NCBI RefSeq assembly: GCF_008369915.1
Contig: NZ_VSRN01000001.1
Location: 62,001-126,000, forward strand
Length of the DNA stretch: 64,000 bases
Source: Dyadobacter sp. UC 10
Lineage (GTDB): Bacteria; Bacteroidota; Bacteroidia; Cytophagales; Spirosomataceae
Reading direction: 5' to 3'
The notes beneath the pieces were generated by a model. The model was given only the letters and a program-made list of their open reading frames with translations, did no database searches and had not been told where the DNA came from. The position numbers were made by a program, and so were the translations under genes. Positions 34,559-44,136 of this stretch are shown here, in pieces (position 1 is the stretch's first letter; each line of letters opens with the position of its first letter).

Positions 34559-37500
34559 TTGCGTCTGCTTAAAGAATTACTTTTAACCTTTTTCCTGACA
34601 ACAGCCCCCGGCCTGCTTCGAGGACAGTCCGACCAGTTGCGCTTTTTGAAACTGGATGTCAGGAACGGGCTTTCAAACAACCATCCCACATGTTTCCTGC
34701 TCGACAGTCAGGGCTTCATGTGGGTAGGTACCAATTCGGGACTCAACCGTTATGACGGATATCACTTCAAGGTTTTCAGAAACGACGCCAGCGACAGCAC
34801 CAGCCTGCGCAGCAACAGCATACGCAGCCTTTGGGAAGGCCCGAAAGGAAAGGTATGGGCCAGCTCAGCCACCACAAATAGCGTTTACGATCCACTGACA
34901 GAAAAATTCGCCGCGAATACTTCGCACGAGCTCAAACAAATGGGTATTTCGCCCGGTTTTGTCAGGATTATTCACAAAGACGGAAAAGGAAATTATTGGT
35001 TTGCACAGGAAAATAACGGACTATTCAACTATATCCCGGCTGCAAAAGGCAAAGCTGCTCATTTGCTGCATGCACCAAAAGATACAAACAGCATTTCCAG
35101 CAATGAAATATCAGCCATCGCCAACAGCCCCGACCGGCATTTATGGATCATGCACCGGAACGGAATACTGGAAAAAGTCAACCCTCAAACGCGCAAAGTG
35201 GTCTGGCGATCCGACTACCTGGCAAAAAAGCACAAACTGAGACTGCTCAACTACGGCATTACGGTGGATTCAGACGGAGAATTGTGGATCTATGCGATCC
35301 GGGAAGATCTGGGCGTCCACCGTTTCAATCCATCCGAACTTTCCTTTTCATTTTATAATAAAACACAAGGTAACCCGCGCCTTAACTCGGATATTATCCA
35401 AGGCGTAGTGCAGGACAACCAGGGAAGGATCTGGATCGGTGTAGACCACGGGGGTATTAATCTCATCGATAAAAAAAAGAATGAGGTCTCCTACATCCTG
35501 CCTGACGATGACGACAGGAATGCGATCAGTCAGAATACTTTTAATGCGATTTACAAAGATGCATCGGGGGTGATATGGCTGGGAACCTACAAAGACGGGG
35601 TTAACTATTATCACGAGGACATTTTTCGCTTTCCGCTTTTCAAGCACAAGCGCTCCCAGCCTGCCAGCCTGCCTTATAATGACCTGAACAGGTTTCTGGA
35701 AGACAAAAAAGGAAATATCTGGATGGGGGCAAATGGCGGGGGACTGATTTATTTCGACCGGCAAAGAAACACCTACAAGCAATATCTGCACGATGCGGCC
35801 AACTCTAATAGCCTGGGAAGCAATGTCGTGATCAGCCTTTTTCTTGACAGGCAGGAAACACTTTGGATAGGTACGTACTTTGGCGGCCTCAGCTCGTTTG
35901 ACGGACAAAATTTCAAAACATACCGGCATAACCCGGCCGACCCGGGCAGTCTTTCGCACCACAGTGTCTGGGAAATTAAGGAGGACTCGCGTGGAAATCT
36001 ATGGATAGGTACCCTGGACGGCGGCTTAGAGCTTTTCGACCGTCAAACCGAAAAATTTACCCATTATCCGGCCCGGCTACCTGGTTCTGTTCACGATGCC
36101 TATATCAGCGAGATTACAGAAGACGACCGCGGGAATTTGTGGCTTGGTACCTCATTCGGCGTCGATATACGGGATGCTGCGACGGGTAAATTTACCAATT
36201 ACCATCATGAACCGGGCAAACCCAACTCTCTCAGCAACAACATCGTGCATGCGATCGTGCAGGACTCGAAAAAGCGGATCTGGGTCGGCACCCAGGACGG
36301 ACTCAACCTGTATGATCCTGTAAAAAAACAGTTCCGGGTATTCCGACAAAATGACGGACTCCCACACAATACTGCCCTCTCGGTGGTAGAGGACGATTCC
36401 GGCGACATTTGGATCGCAACGCCTCACGGACTGGCCAGAATGCAACTGGCTCAGACCAGCGAAGGTCTTAAAATACAGTTCATCAACTACGACGAAAGCG
36501 ACGGTTTGCAGGGGTCGGAGTTTACCGAAAATGCCGCGTTGAAAACGCGTGACGGAGCGTTGTTTTTTGGTGGTGCAAGAGGGTATAACCACTTCCGTCC
36601 TGAGCAGATCCTGCCCAAGGCTATGTTCCGGAATGTTGTTTTGTCTTCACTTTCAGTTTCCAATACGAAAGTCAATGCGGGGGACAAAATCGGGGATGGC
36701 AGCGTGATACTTACCAGCGCGATCTCGGAAACGAAAAAAATAGTGCTGCCACACAGTGCCAATATCTTCGCGATAGACTTTGCAGTACTCAATTTTTTTC
36801 ATCCTCAAAAAATCAGCTATCTCTATAAATTAGAAGGCTTTAACGAAGATTGGGTACCTGCACAAGCCAGCTCGCGGACTGCATCCTATACCAACCTGGA
36901 CCCAGGCACCTACCTGTTCAGGGTGAAGGCCTCGAACGAAAACGGCGACTGGAATAATGAGGAAACGACGCTGGAAATTGAGATCCTGCCGCCCTGGTGG
37001 AACTCCCCCGTTGCAAAGCTAGCTTATCTGGCCCTGTTCATATTCGCATTGTATGCAGCTGCTAAAACGATCCGGAACAAAGAACGCGAAAAGTACCTGA
37101 TCGAACAGGAAAGACGGGAATCAAGGCGGCTGCGGGAAATCAATGATGTCAAGATCCGGTTTTTCACCAATATGAGCCACGAGTTCAGGACGCCGCTGAC
37201 GCTCATTTTATCACCTCTGGAAAAGATCCTGAAGGAAAACACCGATTCACCCCTGTACAATCAGATGCAGCTGATGCAGCGTAATGCGAAGAGGCTGTTG
37301 AACCTGGTCAACCAGCTGCTGGATTTCCGTAAGCTGGAAGTGAGCGGGATCAGGTTTAATCCAACCGAAGGCGATATTGTCCAGTTCGTAAAGGAAGCGG
37401 TTTTTTCATTTACCGATATTTCTCAGAAGAAGCAGGTCGGCCTGTATTTCCAGTCTGAATTGCAGAGCCTGAATGCTTTTTTCGATCAGGACAAGCTGGA

Positions 37501-38704
37501 AAAAATTCTTTTTAACCTGCTTTCAAATGCGTTCAAATTTACCCCGGAACACGGAAAAATAACAGTTGAAATTGCCAACGCGCGGCCAACAGGAAGCCAT
37601 GCCCGGTCGTGGCTGGAAATGAAGGTGCGCGATACCGGCATTGGTATCCCGCACGATAAAAAGGACAAAATCTTCGAGAGCTTCTTTCAAAACGATCTGC
37701 CGGCCGGGCTACTTAACCAGGGAAGCGGCATCGGGCTTTCCATTACCAAAGAGTTTGTCAACCTGCACGGTGGCTCGATTACAGTTGATAGTGAACCCGG
37801 CGCGGGGAGCTGTTTTAAAATTCTGATTCCGGTACAAGGCGCAGAAGGCTCCGTTTCCGCGGGACCAATCGCTGAAATCGCATCAAAACCAAATCCCGTT
37901 CCGGTTCTTCCGACCGGGCCAGGCGCGGATGCGAGTGCGCTTCCCGTCTTGCTTCTGGTAGAGGACAATGAGGATTTTCTCTTTTACCTGAAAGACAATC
38001 TCAAAGAATTTTACCGGATTATCGAAGCAAGAAACGGCTCGGAAGGCTGGTCAAAAGCGATAAGCGCCATTCCTGACCTGGTCGTGACGGATGTTACCAT
38101 GCCTGAAATGGATGGAATGGAGTTAGTGCGGAAGCTGAAAAATGACGAACGCACCTTACACATCCCGCTGGTCCTGCTCACTGCGGGCACCTCCCCCGAC
38201 CAGCATCTGCAAGGCTACGAGCTGGGTATTCATGATTACATTGAAAAGCCCTTCAACTTTGAAATTTTGCAATTCCGCCTTTCCAATATTCTGCGACAGC
38301 AGGAAGCGGCCCGCAAAACGTTCAGCCAGCATATCGCCATCAAGGGAAGGGATATTGCCATCAGCAGCCGCGACGAGAATCTGGTCAGACAGGTCATAGC
38401 GATCGTTGAAGATAACATCGGCAATGCCGACTTTTCGGTGGAGGCCCTTAGCCGGGAAGTGGGAATGAGCCGCATACACCTGTACCGCAAGCTCAACGCT
38501 ATTTCGGGAAAAACCCCGGTCGAGTTTATCCGATCGATACGTATGGAGCGCGCCGCCCGGCTGCTCGAACAAAGTCAGCTGACCATTTCCGAGGTAGCCT
38601 ACCAGGTGGGTTTCAATAACCCCAAGTATTTCGCCCGACAGTTCAAGGATGAGTTTGGCGAGCTTCCCTCTGCTTATCTGAGCAAGAGGAAAAACAAGGC
38701 TTAA
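34559..38704 (+). CDS. Hybrid two-component system sensor/regulator (HTCS)
   Basis: 1381 residues. A signal peptide (RLLKELLLTFFLTTAPGLLRG) is followed by about fourteen Reg_prop propeller repeats (for example GNLWIGTLDGGLELFDRQ, KRIWVGTQDGLNLYD), a Y_Y_Y domain (about 720-800) and a membrane helix near 821-838. The histidine kinase core has phospho-acceptor H874 in NMSHEFRTPL, and the ATPase has the N box LLSNAFKFTP, DTGIGIP and GSGIGLSI. A receiver domain follows with D1178 in VVTDVTMPEMDG, then an AraC-type double helix-turn-helix (SRIHLYRKLNAISGKTP ... VAYQVGFNNPKYFARQFK). The only start keeping the signal peptide is TTG at 34559. It should sense a periplasmic glycan fragment and activate the adjacent susC/susD genes. 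Confidence 0.95.
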   Translation: MRLLKELLLTFFLTTAPGLLRGQSDQLRFLKLDVRNGLSNNHPTCFLLDSQGFMWVGTNSGLNRYDGYHFKVFRNDASDSTSLRSNSIRSLWEGPKGKVWASSATTNSVYDPLTEKFAANTSHELKQMGISPGFVRIIHKDGKGNYWFAQENNGLFNYIPAAKGKAAHLLHAPKDTNSISSNEISAIANSPDRHLWIMHRNGILEKVNPQTRKVVWRSDYLAKKHKLRLLNYGITVDSDGELWIYAIREDLGVHRFNPSELSFSFYNKTQGNPRLNSDIIQGVVQDNQGRIWIGVDHGGINLIDKKKNEVSYILPDDDDRNAISQNTFNAIYKDASGVIWLGTYKDGVNYYHEDIFRFPLFKHKRSQPASLPYNDLNRFLEDKKGNIWMGANGGGLIYFDRQRNTYKQYLHDAANSNSLGSNVVISLFLDRQETLWIGTYFGGLSSFDGQNFKTYRHNPADPGSLSHHSVWEIKEDSRGNLWIGTLDGGLELFDRQTEKFTHYPARLPGSVHDAYISEITEDDRGNLWLGTSFGVDIRDAATGKFTNYHHEPGKPNSLSNNIVHAIVQDSKKRIWVGTQDGLNLYDPVKKQFRVFRQNDGLPHNTALSVVEDDSGDIWIATPHGLARMQLAQTSEGLKIQFINYDESDGLQGSEFTENAALKTRDGALFFGGARGYNHFRPEQILPKAMFRNVVLSSLSVSNTKVNAGDKIGDGSVILTSAISETKKIVLPHSANIFAIDFAVLNFFHPQKISYLYKLEGFNEDWVPAQASSRTASYTNLDPGTYLFRVKASNENGDWNNEETTLEIEILPPWWNSPVAKLAYLALFIFALYAAAKTIRNKEREKYLIEQERRESRRLREINDVKIRFFTNMSHEFRTPLTLILSPLEKILKENTDSPLYNQMQLMQRNAKRLLNLVNQLLDFRKLEVSGIRFNPTEGDIVQFVKEAVFSFTDISQKKQVGLYFQSELQSLNAFFDQDKLEKILFNLLSNAFKFTPEHGKITVEIANARPTGSHARSWLEMKVRDTGIGIPHDKKDKIFESFFQNDLPAGLLNQGSGIGLSITKEFVNLHGGSITVDSEPGAGSCFKILIPVQGAEGSVSAGPIAEIASKPNPVPVLPTGPGADASALPVLLLVEDNEDFLFYLKDNLKEFYRIIEARNGSEGWSKAISAIPDLVVTDVTMPEMDGMELVRKLKNDERTLHIPLVLLTAGTSPDQHLQGYELGIHDYIEKPFNFEILQFRLSNILRQQEAARKTFSQHIAIKGRDIAISSRDENLVRQVIAIVEDNIGNADFSVEALSREVGMSRIHLYRKLNAISGKTPVEFIRSIRMERAARLLEQSQLTISEVAYQVGFNNPKYFARQFKDEFGELPSAYLSKRKNKA

Positions 38705-39005
38705 CCCCAAACAGCCTACCCAAAAAAGCGATTTCCAGCTTCACAAATCGTATTCAGGTAACTTTTGATACGGTACAATGTAACATTTGTACCCGCTTAC
38801 ATTGTTGCGCGTTCTATACATTTGCGCTGATGATACACCTTCAATAATATTCCAGCAAATCGATAAACCTCCATATAAAATTTTGAAAATTCTATTAAGA
38901 TACCTCCCACGAAGCTAACATTACATATAAGACAAAATAAAAGACTTGACAGATTACCTCTCCCCGCTAATTATATCAGTTGTTTTACCTATACCAAATA
39001 ATCTA
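38705..39005 (+). promoter_or_regulatory. susC upstream region: inverted repeats and TACATTTG element
   Basis: The 301-base gap contains two overlapping dyads: GGTACAA (38772-38778) with TTGTACC (38787-38793), and ACAATGTAA (38775-38783) with TTACATTGT (38797-38805). A -7-like TACATTTG follows at 38817-38824. This order fits operators for the AraC-type HTCS just upstream of the promoter, leaving a leader of about 175 bases. Confidence 0.55.
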
Positions 39006-42000
39006 ATGAGAAAACTTGTATGCAGCTTGCTGTTACTGTTCAGCTTTTCGGGGGTCTATGCGCAGACCAAGATCTCCGGAAAGGTGACAGGCGGAGCAGG
39101 AAACCCTCCCCTGCCGGGTGTTACTGTCGTAGTGAAGGGATCGAAAACGGGCACGACCACCGACACCGAAGGCTTGTTCAGCATCAATGTACCAGGCCCG
39201 GGCACGGTGCTGAGCGTTTCCTATATCGGCTACACAAAGCAGGAAATCGAGGTAGGAAACAAAACCTATTTCGATATTACGCTTTTGGAAGATGCAACTT
39301 CACTTTCGGAAGTTGTGGTGACGGCCCTGGGTATTCAGCGGGAGAAAAAATCGCTGGGCTATGCAATCCAGGAAATCCAGGGATCGGCTTTGTCGGATGC
39401 AAAGGAAACAAACCTGGCGAATGCATTCACGGGTAAAGTAGCCGGTTTGCAGGTAGTCCGTTCCAGCAATGGCGCTGGCGGATCATCCAAAATCGTATTA
39501 CGCGGCAATACCTCGCTCACCGGAAGTAACCAGCCCCTCATCGTGGTGGACGGTATTCCGATCGACAACTTTACCGGCACAACCGAAAACGGTTACTGGG
39601 GGGCCGGGCTGGACCTGGGGAACGGGCTTGGCGACATCAGCGCCGAGGACATTGAAACCATGAGCGTCCTCAAAGGTCCGTCGGCTGCGGCTTTGTACGG
39701 TTCACGCGCCGGTAATGGTGTCATTTTAATCACCACCAAATCGGGACGCAAGCAGCCTGGACTGGGTATTACTTTCTCGACTACCCTCGGGACCGAGAAC
39801 ATATTTATCAAACCTGAGCTTCAAAATTCCTTCGGCCAGGGTACTGATAACATCTACAATGCCATGAATACCACCAGTTGGGGGCCGAAAGTAGAGGGGC
39901 AGACAGTGACCAGGTGGGACAGCACACAGGGGCCGCTGGCTATTCATGACAATGTCAACAACTTTCTGAGATCGGGTTCAAGCCAGAATTACAGCCTGGG
40001 ACTGCAACAACAATACGGCTCTACCGCGGTTTTTGCATCGCTAAATTACCTGGAAGACCGAAGCATTATCCCTGGAAACAAACTCAAGCGCGTCAACTTC
40101 ACATCGAAAGCGACGACGCATTTCGGCAGGGAAAGCCGCTGGACAAGCGATATCAAAATGGCTTATAACAATACTTCCGGCTACAACCGGCCGATTAACG
40201 GCAGGGACAACAGCAGTGTGTTTGTATTATATATGCTGCCAAGAAGTCTGGACATCCGTGATTTCAGCGCTGCTACCAATGAATTCGGCAAAATGCTGTG
40301 GTATCCGGGCGCCCCGGGCTCACAGTCGAACCCTTACTGGCTGAGCCGCTATAACCTCAACAATGATGCACGGAACCGCTTTATTATGAACGGATCATTG
40401 AAATATGCGTTCACCGACTGGCTGGATGCAGAGGTAAAAGCGGGGGGCGATTTGTACACCACCAACACCGAGCGGAAAACCTACGCGGGTGGCCCGCTTT
40501 CGAACTCCTATTCACTGGGCAAACAAACTTTCAGTGAAACCAATTACAGTGCATTGATCAAGGCTACGAAGGATGAAGTATTCGGCTTATTGGGCGGTAC
40601 ATTCACGCTGGGAGGTAACTTAATGCAGCAAAAGTTCAGCTCGCTGACCGTCAATACAGGCGCTTTGGAAGTTCCTAACCTGTTTACTCCGACCAACTCG
40701 GCTGCTGCGCCACAGGTTTGGCCGGGTTACAGCCGTAAAAAAATCAATTCTGTTTACGGTTCTTTGGGACTGAATTATGGGGGTTGGATATTCTTTGACG
40801 TCACGGCAAGAAACGACTGGTCATCCGCACTGATCGAAGAAAACCGCTCCTACTTCTATCCATCATACAGCCTCTCCTACGTGGTGACGGATATGCTTGA
40901 AAAAATGGGCACCAGCATGCCGCTTTGGATGAACTACGCCAAACTCCGGGGCTCGTATGCGACGGTTGGAAATGACCTGGCGCCTTACCAGCTGTACAAT
41001 GGTTACAACATTTCCAAAGATCCCCTCAGCAATACGATCGCGGTAAGGCAATCGCTGCTGAAAAATTCTGGCGTGAGAAGCGAATTGATCAAAAACCTGG
41101 AATTGGGAGCTGAACTTAAGCTTCTGAACAACAGATTGAGACTAGACTTTACCTGGTACAAATCCAACGCGACACGCCAGCTGATCGACATACCGATGGA
41201 CCCGATGAGCGGCTATTCCAGTATGAAAGTGAATGCCGGGAATATCCAGAACAAAGGGATCGAGATCATGGCCGACCTGGGTATCCTGACCAAGCCTACC
41301 TCGGTTAACTGGTCTATCACGGCTAATTTTTCCAAAAACGAAAACAAGATCATCGATATCGCGAAAGATCTGGGTGTAAACGAATACCAGCTGGGCGCAT
41401 TTGACGATTTGTTTATCAGGGCAACCACGGACGGACTGTACGGGGATATTTACGGAACCCGGTTCCTGCGCGTGAAAGACGAGGCCAGCCCGCACTTTGG
41501 CAAATTGCTGCTCACGGCAGAAGGCCTTCCGCAACGCGACGCGACGATCGTCAAGCTGGGTAACCAGCAGGCAAAAGGGCTGCTGGGCATTTCCAATAAT
41601 TTCTCTTACCAGGGAATCGGCCTCTCCTTCCTGATCGATGCGCGTTTGGGCGGAGAGATATTTTCTGCATCCAATGTGGGACTTCAGTCAGCTGGTGCTG
41701 CGGCAGTAACTGCTCCGGGCGGCGAGAGACCTGAGTTTGTGGTCGATGGAGTTGTCCAGGCGGAAGGTAGCGAGGCGACGATCAATACCGAGCCAGTTAC
41801 CCAGCAACAATACTGGAGCACAGTTTCTACCCTTAATAACCTGGGGGTAGGAGAAGCATACATTTACGATGCGACCAATATCCGTCTGCGGAATGTAATG
41901 CTCAGCTACACCTTGCCTAAAAAGCTGCTGGGTAAGACTTTCCAGAAAGCGAAGATCAGCGCGTCGGCCAATAATGTATGGATGATAAAAAGTCATCTGA

Positions 42001-42113
42001 AAGGCATTGACCCCGAGTCTGTTTTTGCGACAGGTACCAATGCAGTAGGCTTTGAAAACGGCGGATTCCCGACCATGCGCTCGTTCCTTTTCTCGCTCAC
42101 CCTCGGATTCTGA
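39006..42113 (+). CDS. SusC/RagA-type TonB-dependent transporter (HTCS-linked)
   Basis: 1035 residues from ATG 39006, which starts a good signal peptide (MRKLVCSLLLLFSFSGVYAQ); the frame extends 20 codons upstream without signal character. A carboxypeptidase-regulatory-like domain (about 23-100, LPGVTVVVKGSKTGTTTD) is followed by a TonB-box-like SEVVVTALG, the plug (ANAFTGKVAGLQV, VVDGIPIDNF, GSRAGNGVILITTKSG) and a barrel ending FSLTLGF. No STN domain, consistent with HTCS rather than sigma/FecR control. It works with the SusD-like protein encoded 32 bases downstream. Confidence 0.95.
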   Translation: MRKLVCSLLLLFSFSGVYAQTKISGKVTGGAGNPPLPGVTVVVKGSKTGTTTDTEGLFSINVPGPGTVLSVSYIGYTKQEIEVGNKTYFDITLLEDATSLSEVVVTALGIQREKKSLGYAIQEIQGSALSDAKETNLANAFTGKVAGLQVVRSSNGAGGSSKIVLRGNTSLTGSNQPLIVVDGIPIDNFTGTTENGYWGAGLDLGNGLGDISAEDIETMSVLKGPSAAALYGSRAGNGVILITTKSGRKQPGLGITFSTTLGTENIFIKPELQNSFGQGTDNIYNAMNTTSWGPKVEGQTVTRWDSTQGPLAIHDNVNNFLRSGSSQNYSLGLQQQYGSTAVFASLNYLEDRSIIPGNKLKRVNFTSKATTHFGRESRWTSDIKMAYNNTSGYNRPINGRDNSSVFVLYMLPRSLDIRDFSAATNEFGKMLWYPGAPGSQSNPYWLSRYNLNNDARNRFIMNGSLKYAFTDWLDAEVKAGGDLYTTNTERKTYAGGPLSNSYSLGKQTFSETNYSALIKATKDEVFGLLGGTFTLGGNLMQQKFSSLTVNTGALEVPNLFTPTNSAAAPQVWPGYSRKKINSVYGSLGLNYGGWIFFDVTARNDWSSALIEENRSYFYPSYSLSYVVTDMLEKMGTSMPLWMNYAKLRGSYATVGNDLAPYQLYNGYNISKDPLSNTIAVRQSLLKNSGVRSELIKNLELGAELKLLNNRLRLDFTWYKSNATRQLIDIPMDPMSGYSSMKVNAGNIQNKGIEIMADLGILTKPTSVNWSITANFSKNENKIIDIAKDLGVNEYQLGAFDDLFIRATTDGLYGDIYGTRFLRVKDEASPHFGKLLLTAEGLPQRDATIVKLGNQQAKGLLGISNNFSYQGIGLSFLIDARLGGEIFSASNVGLQSAGAAAVTAPGGERPEFVVDGVVQAEGSEATINTEPVTQQQYWSTVSTLNNLGVGEAYIYDATNIRLRNVMLSYTLPKKLLGKTFQKAKISASANNVWMIKSHLKGIDPESVFATGTNAVGFENGGFPTMRSFLFSLTLGF

Positions 42114-42145
42114 TCATCAGTTTAGATATAAAGATTTCAAAATAT

Positions 42146-44056
42146 ATGAAAGCATTTTTTAAAAGGGCGGTCCTGCCCGCTGCGGCGCTGATGTTGTTTA
42201 CAACGGCCTGCAATGATTTTGATGAGATAAATGCAGACCCTTACCTGGCCACGGAGAACCAGGTGCAGGTAGAGTATTTTATCAACGGCTCGATTATCGG
42301 GAGCCAGATGGACCCGCATATCGCAGAGCGTGTATTTGTATTGTACTGGAAAACGGCCGGTCGCCAGCAGGCAGGCGGCGGAATATCGACGGGCGGCTAC
42401 AACGATGGCTGGTCGAGCGACTATTACGGGGCCAGTTACCTGGGAGGATGGCTCAATAGCATTTATGCGGCTGTCCAGGTGGCCGAAAAGCAGATCGAAA
42501 CCGGAAACATCAAAGAGTACACGGGCAACCTGCTGCAAGTTGCGCGGATCTGGCGCGTGTACCTGCTCAGCGAGCTGACCGACAACTTCGGCCCTATTCC
42601 AATCAATGGTTTTGAGGGTAAAAACCCGGAGTTTTCTGACGAAAAAACGGTGTATTACTACCTTCTGGATGAATTGAAAGACGCTTCTGCAAAACTAGAC
42701 CTGAGTATTTCAAGTTCTGCAATTTCAAAATACGACCAGGCCTATGGTTTTAGCTATGCCAAGTGGCAAAAATATGCTAACTCAATGCGGCTGAGGCTTG
42801 CCATGCGCCTTTCGGAGGTAGATCCCGCCAAGGCAAAAGCAGAATTCGAAGCCGCCGCCGCAGGACCATTGATCACCAAGGCGGACGAGACTTTCCAGAT
42901 CCAGGAAACAGGCGGCTGGGATGCGCTCACGGGGGTTATGACGCGCGAATGGAATTATTTCCCAATCTCTGCGACAATCAATAACCTTTATCTTGGATTG
43001 GGTGGCATTAAATCGGCAGATCAGGTAAGGCCGGCCCAGCTTCCTTTTATCAAACCGCAGGATTATCTCGGGCTGAGATTTGCAGATCATTTTACGACGA
43101 TGACCAACGATCCTTCGGCTGGCTATTGGCTGGACGGGCTGCCAAATACCATCGATCCCCGGGCATACAAAACCTATATCATTCCCGGCGATGTCGACAA
43201 CGCTGACTTCAACGCCTACCCTTCGTGGGACAACACCGCAAAAACCACCGAACGGACTCTGGTGGATGCCGCAGGGGCAACAGTCAAAACCATTGAAGCA
43301 AAAAACACCTGGAATGCGCCAGCTAACGGAGACTGGGGACCGAAAGGCGCTAAAAACAATGTACGTTCCTACAATGGTACTATTCCCCGTCACGGCCAGC
43401 ATTTGAGAAACGGAACCAGCAAAAGGATCTTCTTTGCTTCCTGGGAGACTTATTTTCTGCTTGCCGAGGCTGCCGTAAGAGGTTGGACGGTACCGATGAG
43501 CGGTCAGGCTGCCTACGAGGCGGGTATCGATGCCAGCCTGGCTTACTGGAATGTGACGAATTTCGCAGCTGCCTACAAATCGTCTACCGCCTACAACCGG
43601 GTCGGCACGTCGGTGAGCTGGACGCATGTGGCCGAGCCGCCTGCAACCTATGTCATGAAATACAAAGATGGGTACACCAACGCGGAAGGTACGGTCAACA
43701 GGATTTATCCTGTCAATAACCTTTACAAGAATGGCGCTGTAAAAAACGACCTTCTTACCAAGATTATCACACAGAAGTTTATCGCGCAAACGCCCTGGCT
43801 GCCTTTGGAAGCATGGAGCGATCACCGCAGGCTGGGACTACCTTTCTTTGAGAACCCGGCAGTTGAAAATCCGCTGGTCAATATGCCTGCGCTCAATGCC
43901 AGCAATTACATGACTTCCAATATCAAGTTTTTCCCGCAGCGCCTCAAATATCCTTCCAGCCTGCCTGCAAGCAATGCGAGGGGGTACGACCAGGCCCTGA
44001 ATTTCCTGGGAAACCCGGACGGAACGCTGACCCCGCTTTGGTGGGCGAAACACTAA
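42146..44056 (+). CDS. SusD/RagB-like outer-membrane lipoprotein (SusD-like_2 type)
   Basis: 636 residues with a lipoprotein signal (MLFTTAC, cysteine near 22). The family is the SusD-like_2/SusD_RagB lipoprotein type, with NDFDEINADPYLATENQ at the start, MRLRLAMRLSEVDPAKA in the helical core, and ETYFLLAEAAVRGW plus ITQKFIAQTPWLPLEAWSDHR (in parts) near the C-terminus. It is at the upper end of the family's size range. It should form the lid of the preceding SusC channel. A clear terminator follows. Confidence 0.93.
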   Translation: MKAFFKRAVLPAAALMLFTTACNDFDEINADPYLATENQVQVEYFINGSIIGSQMDPHIAERVFVLYWKTAGRQQAGGGISTGGYNDGWSSDYYGASYLGGWLNSIYAAVQVAEKQIETGNIKEYTGNLLQVARIWRVYLLSELTDNFGPIPINGFEGKNPEFSDEKTVYYYLLDELKDASAKLDLSISSSAISKYDQAYGFSYAKWQKYANSMRLRLAMRLSEVDPAKAKAEFEAAAAGPLITKADETFQIQETGGWDALTGVMTREWNYFPISATINNLYLGLGGIKSADQVRPAQLPFIKPQDYLGLRFADHFTTMTNDPSAGYWLDGLPNTIDPRAYKTYIIPGDVDNADFNAYPSWDNTAKTTERTLVDAAGATVKTIEAKNTWNAPANGDWGPKGAKNNVRSYNGTIPRHGQHLRNGTSKRIFFASWETYFLLAEAAVRGWTVPMSGQAAYEAGIDASLAYWNVTNFAAAYKSSTAYNRVGTSVSWTHVAEPPATYVMKYKDGYTNAEGTVNRIYPVNNLYKNGAVKNDLLTKIITQKFIAQTPWLPLEAWSDHRRLGLPFFENPAVENPLVNMPALNASNYMTSNIKFFPQRLKYPSSLPASNARGYDQALNFLGNPDGTLTPLWWAKH

Positions 44057-44082
44057 CATCGCAAATTAGATTCGTATTACTT

Positions 44083-44114
44083 AAACCGGGCATTGAAGCA
44101 GTGCCCGGTTTTTT
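44083..44114 (+). terminator. Intrinsic terminator after the HTCS-linked susD gene
   Basis: A 10-bp stem AAACCGGGCA (44083-44092) with TGCCCGGTTT (44102-44111) and a 9-base loop, with the T run continuing to 44114. It separates this transcript from the convergent permease gene. Confidence 0.85.
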
Positions 44115-44136
44115 GTTACTGTTCAGAGTCAGTCAG

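Noticed and set aside
42782-43825. 347-codon minus-strand frame inside the SusD-like gene
   Set aside because: It lies wholly antisense to a clear SusD-like coding region and has cysteine/arginine-rich, non-protein-like composition.
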